Numbered from the stretch's first letter, positions 1 through 6,243 are shown. The stretch: 7,818 bases of DNA from Candidatus Izemoplasma sp. (GCA_029939615.1 JAOZSP010000056.1:1-7818); one strand, 5' to 3'. Program-made: numbers and translations. The notes: generated by a model from the sequence alone, not told the origin.

Positions 1-401
1 TCAAAATATCCCGGAATCATTATCGCAGCACCAGCTAAAATTGCTACTATATTTCTAATAAGAGTTTTGTTTTTCATTAAGAAGTTACCTTCTTGATTAT
101 CCTCAACCTTGATTGATGCAATTAATCCAACAACAAACCCCATCGTAATTCTTACAACGAAAGTTCCTGGTGCCCAAGCAATCCATGGACTAAATAAATC
201 AAATAAAGTCATTCCAATACCACCAGCTAATGCTCCATAATACTTTCCGTATTTTATCGCAATCGCTAACATTACTAAAGTCCCAAAGTGAACATATCCA
301 CCCATGCTACCAGGTGTAGGAACACCCATATAAGTTGCTGCCATAACTAAAGATACAAACATTGCAGTCATTACAATATTATTTGTTTTCTCATTTCTCA
401 T
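1..401 (-). CDS. ECF transporter substrate-binding (S) component, 3' part cut off by the window edge
   Basis: I translated this frame by hand: it opens with MRNEKTNNIVMTAMF and stays open for 133 codons to the left edge without a stop. The hydrophobic helices and the order of motifs (PTPGSMGGYVHFG near residue 38, then YGALAGGIGMTLFDLFSP, then WAPGTFVVRITMGFVVGLI) match the family of ECF S components typified by Pfam PF07155. These small integral membrane proteins bind a vitamin and work with a shared EcfA/A'/T energising module, not seen here. Family members are usually about 170-200 residues, so roughly a quarter to a third is missing. The ATG at 399-401 is supported by AAGGAG at 409-414, 7 nt upstream. 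It is divergent from a MocR-type regulator, which by genomic-context logic suggests a vitamin B6 (pyridoxine/pyridoxal) transporter of the PdxU kind. The substrate is inference; riboflavin or another vitamin cannot be excluded from sequence alone. Confidence 0.82.
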   Translation of the reverse strand, partial: MRNEKTNNIVMTAMFVSLVMAATYMGVPTPGSMGGYVHFGTLVMLAIAIKYGKYYGALAGGIGMTLFDLFSPWIAWAPGTFVVRITMGFVVGLIASIKVEDNQEGNFLMKNKTLIRNIVAILAGAAIMIPGYF

Positions 402-413
402 AATAATTCTCCT

Positions 414-464
414 TATATGCTTTAATATTTTTACTAACTGTATTATAATAAAATTGTGCATATA
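414..464. repeat. Inverted repeat flanking the divergent promoters (possible operator)
   Basis: TATATGC at 414-420 and its exact reverse complement GCATATA at 458-464 lie 44 bp apart, about four helical turns, on either side of the shared -10 region. A dimeric regulator such as a MocR protein could bridge them. A 7-bp repeat in such AT-rich DNA can arise by chance, and MocR sites are often direct repeats, so this is a weak candidate only. Confidence 0.25.
422..449 (+). promoter_or_regulatory. Predicted promoter of the MocR-type regulator gene
   Basis: TATAAT at 444-449 is preceded by TTAATA at 422-427 (4 of 6 matches to TTGACA) with a 16-bp spacer; TTTAAT at 421-426 with 17 bp is an alternative. 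A start point near 456 would give a leader of about 45 nt before the ATG at 502. The ribosome binding site is GAGGTGG at 491-497. Confidence 0.5.
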
Positions 465-470
465 TAAAAA
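442..470 (-). promoter_or_regulatory. Predicted promoter of the ECF S-component gene
   Basis: On the minus strand TATAAT lies at 447-442, with TTTTTA at 470-465 as the best -35, 17 bp away. The -10 box is perfect, but the -35 matches the consensus at only three positions, so transcription may depend on an activator such as the neighbouring regulator. The -10 overlaps the plus-strand -10 of the regulator gene, so both promoters probably cannot be occupied at once. Confidence 0.5.
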
Positions 471-501
471 CATACAAAAAATATTATTTTGAGGTGGTCA
501 C

Positions 502-1803
502 ATGGCAAAAATCAGTATTCCTTTATATCATCGCTTATATGAAGATGTCAAAGAAAAGATTTTACACAATGAATACAAGAAGAATAGTCGACTAGAATCT
601 GTAAGATCACTTGCTAAACGTTTAGATATCAGCACTACTACTGTTGAAAAAGCCTACAACCAACTAATGGTTGAAGGGTTTATTAAGAGTATCCCAAGAA
701 GTGGTTATATTGTAATGGATGTTCATAGTGTTGAAAAATCACAAGTTCGTTCTTACTTAGATCCTATAGATTTTAAACAATCAGAAAACAATAAACTTAC
801 AACTGATTTATTTGATATAAAAAGTTATAAATCAACTGTAAATAAAGTTTTCAATTACCAAAGTGATAAACTTTACACATCACTTGACCCACGTGGTGAA
901 GAAGAATTACGAGAAGAAATAAGAAAATACATTCTAAAAGAACGTGATGTTAAATGTGATGTTAACCAAATCATCATTGGACCTGGTATTCAAGCATTGC
1001 TTAATATCTTACTTAGTATTAGTAATAAAAAATCAGTAACATTTTTACAACCCGAATTTACAAAAGCAATGCATATTTTTAGAAGTTTTAACTACACTTT
1101 AAAACCTCGAAAAACAACCACAGAAATAGCCAGACTAAAAGCTGATTTCTTATATATCTCTCCTTCTAATATTTATCCAACCGGAGAAATATTAAAAGCG
1201 CAAGAACGAAACAAGATAATTAAATGGGCTCAAGAAAACAATTCTTACATTATTGAAGATGATTACAACTTCTTTATCCGTTATAACAGTTACACAGTTC
1301 CATCAATTCATAGTTATGATGGTGGTAAAAATGTTATTTATATTGGATCATTTTCAAAAACAATTATACCATCTGTTAGAGTTAGTTATATAGTGTTACC
1401 AATTCCTTTATATAATATCTATAAAGAATGTTATTCCAATTTTAGTCAAGGTGTAAGTAAACTAGATCAGTTATCATTAGGTTTATTTATGAAAGAGGGA
1501 TTATATCAAAGACATGTTAAAAAGTTATATAATATGTATAAGGAAAAAAACAGTATTATGATTAATGCTCTAAATAGATCCAATAAAAAGAAAAAGTTCA
1601 AATTTAGAGGAACAGATTCGAACTTACATGTAGTTTTAGATTTTAAAAACAAATTAAGCTTGAATTCATTTATTAGAAACTGTAATCGTTATTACTTAGA
1701 TTATGAGATTATTGATAACTCTAATAGTGTTATCTTTCCATACTCAGGAATTGAAAACAGTGATGTTTCTCGACTTATCAAAAACTTACTTTATAATATT
1801 TAA
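502..1803 (+). CDS. MocR/PdxR-type transcriptional regulator (GntR winged helix fused to aminotransferase-like domain)
   Basis: The 433-residue protein has a GntR-type winged helix at residues 5-73 (SVRSLAKRLDISTTTVEKAY, then LMVEGFIKSIPRSGYIV), a short linker, and a fold-type I aminotransferase-like domain from about residue 105 to the end. The PLP-binding signature is present: EDDY at 252-255 (Asp253 for the pyridine nitrogen, Tyr255) and SFSK at 283-286, with Lys286 the expected Schiff-base lysine. The Tyr-to-Lys spacing of 31 is the same as in GabR (Tyr281/Lys312). SPSNIYPTG near 225 corresponds to the family's TPSxQxPTG. Members are transcription factors that sense PLP or an amino acid-PLP adduct; PdxR types control vitamin B6 supply. 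The divergent ECF S component favours a PdxR-like role, which is inference. The length is at the short end for the family (about 450-500). Near the C terminus VIFPYSG (410-416) stands where many relatives have an LRLGF-like motif. Start: ATG at 502 with GAGGTGG 5-11 nt upstream. Confidence 0.9.
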   Translation: MAKISIPLYHRLYEDVKEKILHNEYKKNSRLESVRSLAKRLDISTTTVEKAYNQLMVEGFIKSIPRSGYIVMDVHSVEKSQVRSYLDPIDFKQSENNKLTTDLFDIKSYKSTVNKVFNYQSDKLYTSLDPRGEEELREEIRKYILKERDVKCDVNQIIIGPGIQALLNILLSISNKKSVTFLQPEFTKAMHIFRSFNYTLKPRKTTTEIARLKADFLYISPSNIYPTGEILKAQERNKIIKWAQENNSYIIEDDYNFFIRYNSYTVPSIHSYDGGKNVIYIGSFSKTIIPSVRVSYIVLPIPLYNIYKECYSNFSQGVSKLDQLSLGLFMKEGLYQRHVKKLYNMYKEKNSIMINALNRSNKKKKFKFRGTDSNLHVVLDFKNKLSLNSFIRNCNRYYLDYEIIDNSNSVIFPYSGIENSDVSRLIKNLLYNI

Positions 1804-1832
1804 AAATCGAGCAAATTCTGCTCGATTTTTTT
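1802..1832. terminator. Bidirectional intrinsic terminator between the regulator gene and pheT
   Basis: AAAAATCGAGC (1802-1812) pairs with GCTCGATTTTT (1820-1830) around a 7-nt loop, giving an 11-bp stem. On the plus strand it is followed by a run of T to 1832, ending transcription of the regulator gene right after its TAA. On the minus strand the five T opposite 1806-1802 can serve the pheT transcript. The minus-strand arm begins immediately after the pheT stop at 1831-1833, so both convergent genes abut the hairpin. Confidence 0.9.
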
Positions 1833-4191
1833 ATCGTAATTCAGCTTTTAATTTCGCTTTTAAGATACCTAGTATTTCATTAACTCTTTGATCTACTTCT
1901 TTTGTTTCTAAAGTACGTTTTGTATCACTAAAGGTTAAGCTAATAGCTAGAGATTTTTGATTATCATCTAAAGGAGAACCTTTGTATAAATCAAAGACAT
2001 CAGCTTTGATAAGCATGCGTTTGCCTGCTTTTTTAATAACATCAAGTACCTCTTTAGTTGTAGTTGAATCATCTAATACAATTGCGATATCTCTACTAAC
2101 TTCTGGAAATTTATTTATCTCTTTTACTTTTTTTAATACTCTTCTTGAAGATAACATTTTATCTACTTCTAATTCAAAGACATAAACATTCTTAAGAGAG
2201 TGACTTTTTGCGTATTCTGGATGAAGTTTTCCAATAAATCCAATTACACCTGAATAGTCTTTTATATAAGCGCTTTGCCCAGGATGTAGATTCTTGTAGT
2301 CTATCATTGGTTCATATTCAACATGTCCTAAATATAATGATTCAAATAATGAATCTAGTATCCCTTTTACAGTGTAAAAATCTACTACTTCTTTTGTCCC
2401 TTGCCAGTTTGTTTCACTGAACAATCCTGTAAGTGCACCTGATAACACTATTTTTTCATCTTCGTTATATCTTTTACCAACTTCAAAGACAAACATATCT
2501 TTATTCTTACGAGCATTATTGTATTTAATTACATCAATAATTCCATTTAATGGTGAAGATGTTAATACATGACGATCAATACTCATTGGAGAAGCTACTT
2601 TTGTAAAATTAGCTTTTGATTTTGTGAACTCGTCAATTCTTTTTTCATTAATTAGTGAATAAGTTAGAACTTCATTTAGTCCTAAACCTGTCATTTTATT
2701 TTTGATATTTCTTATAAAGATTTGACTTTCTGATAATTGTCCTTTTGAAACAGTAGTTGGAAGTATTAAAGGTAATTTGTCATACCCATATATTCTTCCT
2801 ACTTCTTCAACGATATCTTGATATGTTTCCATATCTTGTCTTCTTGAAGGTAAGATTACACTTAACACTTCTTCATTAATTTGATGTTCGAAGTGAAGTC
2901 TTCTTAAAATATCACTAATTTCTTCAGTACTTAAATTAGTCCCTAAGTTATCATTTATTTGTTTTGTGGATGTATTGATTACAGGTTCACTGTAATCAAT
3001 GTTATCTTCAAATTTATAGTCTTTTAATATTTTCCCGTTAGCGTATTTATGGAATAAAGACACCGCCATATTTAAAGCTAATATTGTTCTTTTAGGATCT
3101 ATTTTTCTTTCAAATCTAATTGATGCTTCACTACGAAGATCTAATCTTTTTGATGTTTTACGGATATTAGTAGGATTAAAAACAGCACTTTCTAACAATA
3201 TTCTATTAGAACCTTCTTTAATCTCGGTATCAAATCCACCCATTACACCACCTAAAGCAACACTTTTATCACCGTTAGTAATAACAATATCTTCTTTAGT
3301 TAGTTTTCTTTTGTGTTCGTCAAGTGTTGTAAATTCTTCACCTTCATAAGCCATTCTAACAGCAATAATGTCGCTACCTAGTAAATCATAATCAAAAGCG
3401 TGAAGAGGTTGCCCTGTTTCTATCATTACGTAGTTAGTAATATCGACGATATTATTAATTGGTCTAATGCCAGCAGCAATTAACCGTGACTGCATCCAGT
3501 TAGGAGAATCTTTGATTACGATATCTTCTATTACTCTTGCGTAATATGAATAACAGTTTTTTGTTTCAATTTTTACGGTAACTGGATTTTCTTTTTCGAT
3601 TGATTTTACTTCTGGAACCTTAAATTTTAAAGGTACATCTAAAATGGTAGATGTATCTAAAGCAACACCCATAACACTTAGTAAATCAGCGCGGTTTGGA
3701 GTAATATCTAAAGCCATTACTTCGTCTTCTAAACTAAGAATAGAAAGAGGATCATCTCCTGGCTTACATTTTTCATTAATTACATATATTCCATCGGAAT
3801 AAATGAATTTTTTATCAATTCCTAGTTCTGCTAAACTACAAATCATTCCGTTAGATTCAACTCCACGGATTGATGATTTTTTTATTTTAAAGCCACCAGC
3901 AAGTACGGCTCCAACTTTTGATACAACAACGTGTTGTCCTTTATCAACATTTGGTGCACCACAAACGATTTGTGATATTTCTCCACCAATATCAACTTGA
4001 CAAACACTTAATTTATCAGCATCGGGATGTTTGACTTTTTCTGTTACATATCCAACTACTAAATTAGTTGCGTCTACTAATTGATAAGTTTCTTCAACTT
4101 CACTACTATGTAAATTAAATAATTTACTTAATTCAACAGCGGAAATATCAGTCTCTACTAGTTCTTTTAAATGATTTAAAGATACTTTCAT
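1831..4191 (-). CDS. pheT: Phenylalanyl-tRNA synthetase beta subunit
   Basis: Beta subunit of the cytoplasmic alpha2-beta2 enzyme that charges tRNA-Phe; this subunit binds tRNA and edits misformed Tyr-tRNA-Phe. The 786 residues show the full bacterial layout: an EMAP-type tRNA-binding domain at about 40-148 (VVGYVTEKVKHPDADKL, CGAPNV), a B3/B4 editing domain at about 210-380 (QPLHAFD with His264, ALGGVMGG at 312-319, Glu334 in LLESAVF, then SEASIRFER), a B5 domain at about 403-475 ending IYGYDKLP, the inactive synthetase-like core, and a C-terminal FDX-ACB anticodon-binding domain at about 694-786 (KFPEVSRDIA, DLYKG). The residues expected for editing are present. Length is normal for the family. 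The ATG at 4189-4191 follows AGGAGG (4203-4198) by 6 nt. That ribosome binding site lies inside the last codons of the upstream hydrolase gene, which ends 1 nt before the pheT start, so translation is probably coupled. It is controlled with pheS by the T-box leader. Confidence 0.98.
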   Translation of the reverse strand: MKVSLNHLKELVETDISAVELSKLFNLHSSEVEETYQLVDATNLVVGYVTEKVKHPDADKLSVCQVDIGGEISQIVCGAPNVDKGQHVVVSKVGAVLAGGFKIKKSSIRGVESNGMICSLAELGIDKKFIYSDGIYVINEKCKPGDDPLSILSLEDEVMALDITPNRADLLSVMGVALDTSTILDVPLKFKVPEVKSIEKENPVTVKIETKNCYSYYARVIEDIVIKDSPNWMQSRLIAAGIRPINNIVDITNYVMIETGQPLHAFDYDLLGSDIIAVRMAYEGEEFTTLDEHKRKLTKEDIVITNGDKSVALGGVMGGFDTEIKEGSNRILLESAVFNPTNIRKTSKRLDLRSEASIRFERKIDPKRTILALNMAVSLFHKYANGKILKDYKFEDNIDYSEPVINTSTKQINDNLGTNLSTEEISDILRRLHFEHQINEEVLSVILPSRRQDMETYQDIVEEVGRIYGYDKLPLILPTTVSKGQLSESQIFIRNIKNKMTGLGLNEVLTYSLINEKRIDEFTKSKANFTKVASPMSIDRHVLTSSPLNGIIDVIKYNNARKNKDMFVFEVGKRYNEDEKIVLSGALTGLFSETNWQGTKEVVDFYTVKGILDSLFESLYLGHVEYEPMIDYKNLHPGQSAYIKDYSGVIGFIGKLHPEYAKSHSLKNVYVFELEVDKMLSSRRVLKKVKEINKFPEVSRDIAIVLDDSTTTKEVLDVIKKAGKRMLIKADVFDLYKGSPLDDNQKSLAISLTFSDTKRTLETKEVDQRVNEILGILKAKLKAELR

Positions 4192-4192
4192 A

Positions 4193-4897
4193 TTATTCCT
4201 CCTCTAAAAATGATTCTACTTTTTGGATAACGTCGTCTCTAACGTCACGGTCGAAAAATAAGAAGTGACTTGAATTAACTTTATATCTTTCAAATATTTC
4301 ATTTTTATGTGCTTTTTCAATTTGATCAATTGATTTTTTCTTTACTAGTTCATCATTAATTGTTTCAACAATTAATGTTGGTTTATCTATCATTTTTAAA
4401 TATCTTTTAGTGTAATGTAAATACACTTGTAAATGCCAAATATTTATTTTTGGAACTTTTATAAAGCGTTTAATAAACTCACTATAAAAGATTTTTTGAA
4501 CTCTTGTTAAACTCTTTGAAAAGGATAAACTAAAGGTTAATCCTTTTAGAAATTTACGGTAGTTAGGGTTTTTTACGATTGGAGCAATTAAGACTAACTT
4601 CTTAATCTTTTCATTTCTAACGGCTAAAATAGCTGAGGTTGATGCTCCTAAACTATATCCTATTAAGTATACATTTTCAAATTCTGGTTGGTTGATTAAT
4701 TCTTGTGTGCAATCTATAAAGCGAATAAAATCGGAAGTAGTTGATTTTGGGAAATATGTTCCTATAAATGCTCCTGGCATTATTCCTGGGTAGTATACAA
4801 AATATTTATCGTTTGAAGCTAATTTTTTGTATAGTGATTTTAACTCCATGTTGTTTGTTCCAGCACCATTTATTAGTAATATTAGATCTTTTTTCAT
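4193..4897 (-). CDS. Alpha/beta hydrolase (serine esterase/lipase-like), specificity unknown
   Basis: This 234-residue protein has no signal peptide, so it should be cytoplasmic. An alpha/beta-hydrolase fold is supported by an N-terminal strand and turn (LILLINGAG, residues 5-13, in the place of the usual HGxG oxyanion loop), the nucleophile elbow GYSLG at 80-84 (Ser82), strand KKLVLIAPI (99-107), an acid loop LIVETINDE (175-183, Asp182) and a late histidine in SSHFLFFD (His211). The spacing of Ser82, Asp182 and His211 is that of a complete catalytic triad. The segment at about 110-165 would form the lid or cap and is rich in Lys and aromatic residues. The substrate cannot be told. The gene lies between pheS and pheT: its ATG overlaps the pheS stop as TAATG and no clear Shine-Dalgarno sequence precedes it, so it is probably translated by reinitiation. 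It should share the phenylalanine T-box control of the operon. Confidence 0.88.
   Translation of the reverse strand: MKKDLILLINGAGTNNMELKSLYKKLASNDKYFVYYPGIMPGAFIGTYFPKSTTSDFIRFIDCTQELINQPEFENVYLIGYSLGASTSAILAVRNEKIKKLVLIAPIVKNPNYRKFLKGLTFSLSFSKSLTRVQKIFYSEFIKRFIKVPKINIWHLQVYLHYTKRYLKMIDKPTLIVETINDELVKKKSIDQIEKAHKNEIFERYKVNSSHFLFFDRDVRDDVIQKVESFLEEE
4198..4203 (-). promoter_or_regulatory. pheT ribosome binding site inside the hydrolase coding region
   Basis: AGGAGG on the minus strand lies 6 nt before the pheT ATG and is read in frame as part of the hydrolase's terminal Glu-Glu-Glu codons (GAG GAG GAA TAA). Ribosomes finishing the hydrolase would sit directly over this site, favouring coupled translation. 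Confidence 0.85.
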
Positions 4898-5934
4898 TAT
4901 TTTTTAAACTGACTATTAAAACGAATATCATTTGTATAAAACTGTCTTATATCATTGATTCCGTATTTTAACATTGCAAGTCTTTCTACACCAATTCCAA
5001 AAGCAAATCCACGATATTTAGTACTGTCATAACCACTAGCTTCTAGCACATTATTATTTACCATTCCAGCACCTAGTACTTCTATCCATCCAGTTCCTTT
5101 ACAAATATTACAGCCTTTTCCATTACAGTTATGACAACTGATATCTACTTCTACACTTGGTTCTGTGAAAGGGAAATATGAAGGTCTTAATCTTATTTTT
5201 CGGCCTTCACCAAACATTTTGTTGGCCATTTCTAGTAGGGTTCCTTTTAATTCTGCCATACTAGTAGTTTCATCTACTACTAATCCTTCTATCTGCATAA
5301 ATTGATGACTGTGAGTTGCATCATCATCATCACGGCGATAAACTTTACCAGGACATAATATCTTGATAGGTTCTTTTCCACCTTTTTCTAGCATTGTACG
5401 AACTTGTACAGGACTTGTATGTGTTCTTAATAAAGTATCATTTGTTATATAGAATGTATCTTGCATATCACGAGCGGGGTGATCTTTTGGAAGATTTAAT
5501 TTCTCGAAATTGTTTTCATCAGTCTCGATTTCTGGACCTTCCATTATTTGATATCCCATTCCAACAAATAAATCTTCAATCTCTTCAACTATTTGTGTCA
5601 TTAAATGTTTTTTACCTAATAAGAATTTCTTACCTGGTAATGTAACATCAATAGTTTCTTTATTCAGTTGTTCTTGAATGATTGCTTGTTCTATAAGATT
5701 CCTTTGTTCTTCGATATACTTCAAAATAATTTGTTTTGTTTCGTTTGTTAATTTACCAAACATTGGTTTTTCTTCATTTGGTAAATCCTTCATTAATTTC
5801 ATTACATCATTAAACATCCCTTTTTTTCCAAGGTATTTAGCTTTCGCATCATTTAATTCATGCATTGATTTAATTATCGAAATTCGCTCTTTAGCTTCAT
5901 TCTTAATTGCTTCTAGTTTTTCAGAAACGTTCAT
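4897..5934 (-). CDS. pheS: Phenylalanyl-tRNA synthetase alpha subunit
   Basis: Catalytic subunit of the alpha2-beta2 enzyme that joins phenylalanine to tRNA-Phe with ATP. With the start chosen here it is 345 residues: an N-terminal coiled-coil tRNA-binding arm (about 1-88), then a class II synthetase core. Visible signatures are LPKDHPARDMQDTFY (about 148-162), LLRTHTSPVQ, motif 2 (VYRRDDDDATHSHQFMQIEG), the phenylalanine-pocket stretch YFPFTEPSVEVD, and motif 3 GFAFGIGVERLAMLKYGI (309-326), keeping the specificity Ala of FAFG. Four cysteines (267, 270, 275, 278; CHNCNGKGCNIC) form the zinc-knuckle-like insert common in Bacilli-type PheS. A longer reading frame begins at GTG 5943-5941, but that GTG overlaps the AAAGGAG ribosome binding site (5949-5943). 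The ATG at 5934-5932, 8 nt downstream of GGAG, is the better start. The stop codon shares one base with the next gene's ATG. Confidence 0.97.
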   Translation of the reverse strand: MNVSEKLEAIKNEAKERISIIKSMHELNDAKAKYLGKKGMFNDVMKLMKDLPNEEKPMFGKLTNETKQIILKYIEEQRNLIEQAIIQEQLNKETIDVTLPGKKFLLGKKHLMTQIVEEIEDLFVGMGYQIMEGPEIETDENNFEKLNLPKDHPARDMQDTFYITNDTLLRTHTSPVQVRTMLEKGGKEPIKILCPGKVYRRDDDDATHSHQFMQIEGLVVDETTSMAELKGTLLEMANKMFGEGRKIRLRPSYFPFTEPSVEVDISCHNCNGKGCNICKGTGWIEVLGAGMVNNNVLEASGYDSTKYRGFAFGIGVERLAMLKYGINDIRQFYTNDIRFNSQFKK

Positions 5935-5954
5935 ATATTTCACTCCTTTATATT

Positions 5955-5991
5955 AAAAAAATAGTCCATCCTCAAAATAAGGACGAACTAT
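5955..5991 (-). terminator. pheS: T-box regulated intrinsic terminator before pheS
   Basis: ATAGTTCGTCCT (5991-5980) pairs with AGGATGGACTAT (5972-5961), including two G-T pairs, around a 7-nt loop. It is followed by a run of seven T ending at 5955. It lies just upstream of the pheS ribosome binding site and ends transcription when tRNA-Phe is charged. Confidence 0.95.
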
Positions 5992-6012
5992 TACAATCCG
6001 TGGTACCACCTT
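5979..6012 (-). promoter_or_regulatory. T-box antiterminator
   Basis: AAGG (6012-6009) pairs with CCTT (5982-5979), and ACG (6001-5999) pairs with CGT (5985-5983), leaving the 7-nt bulge TGGTACC between the two short helices. This is the canonical antiterminator shape stabilised by the uncharged tRNA 3' end. Its 3' strand is shared with the terminator, so the two structures exclude each other. Confidence 0.9.
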
Positions 6013-6186
6013 TGTTCCTAGCAAGCTAGGCACTCCATACCTTTAACGCTGGTTTAGCGGATGTAGTTAGCATCTCTCAATAGATGAATTCTTTAAGCCA
6101 TTAATTGAACATTTTCAGCATGTATGTTCTTCTCTTTTAATTAATGTTTCTTAAGTACTAGTTCTATATCTTCAATTTCAATATAA

Positions 6187-6215
6187 ATTATATAGTAATT
6201 TATATAAATAATCAA
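6187..6215 (-). promoter_or_regulatory. Promoter of the pheS-hydrolase-pheT operon
   Basis: TTGATT (6215-6210) and TATAAT (6192-6187) are separated by exactly 17 bp on the minus strand, a near-consensus housekeeping sigma promoter. Transcription should start near 6180, giving a leader of roughly 245 nt that holds the T-box. The promoter sits between this leader and the terminator of the upstream gene. Confidence 0.85.
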
Positions 6216-6223
6216 GCATTAAG

Positions 6224-6243
6224 AAAGCCTTTTTCAAGGCTTT
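6224..6243 (-). terminator. Intrinsic terminator after the Bax-inhibitor-1-like gene
   Basis: On the minus strand AAAGCCTT (6243-6236) pairs with AAGGCTTT (6231-6224) around the tetraloop GAAA. The T run after it is short and interrupted (TTTCTTAA), so termination may be incomplete in this direction. The location, 8 nt after the stop of the membrane-protein gene and just before the pheS promoter, supports a terminator role. Confidence 0.75.

Larger units (their letters stand above)
5954..6180 (-). promoter_or_regulatory. T-box leader (tRNA-Phe-sensing riboswitch) upstream of pheS
   Basis: The leader reads uncharged tRNA-Phe and lets transcription into pheS continue when charging is low. Stem I can be drawn: ATAGA (6167-6163) pairs with TCTAT (6084-6080); the specifier loop has AGTAC (6159-6155) on one side and AGAATTCA on the other; above it lie TTAAG/CTTAA (6154-6150 / 6097-6093), CATTAATT/AATTAATG (6146-6139 / 6106-6099) and GAACAT/ATGTTC (6129-6124 / 6112-6107). 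The specifier triplet is TTC (6088-6086), a Phe codon followed by A. A CGCT/AGCG hairpin (6059-6047) has loop ACC able to pair with GGT at 6041-6039, as in the stem IIA/B pseudoknot. A stem III-like hairpin is at 6030-6017. The T-box AAAGGTGGTACCACG is at 6013-5999; its TGGT bulge complements the ACCA end expected for tRNA-Phe. Confidence 0.96.

Noticed and set aside
1703..1891. Small plus-strand reading frame overlapping the regulator end and pheT
   Set aside because: It is out of frame with the regulator, runs through the terminator hairpin, has no ribosome binding site and has no recognisable protein features.
1982..4000. Plus-strand reading frames of 65-67 codons opposite pheT
   Set aside because: They lie antisense to conserved PheT domains and have no start signals; the composition reflects the complementary codons.
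5394..5956. Plus-strand reading frames of 83 and 92 codons opposite pheS
   Set aside because: They are antisense shadows of strongly conserved pheS codons, with no promoter or ribosome binding site seen.
6086..6092. Specifier read as GAA (Glu) or AAT instead of TTC
   Set aside because: The triplet aligned with the AGTA side of the specifier loop and followed by A is TTC, and the downstream gene is pheS, so Phe is the consistent reading.
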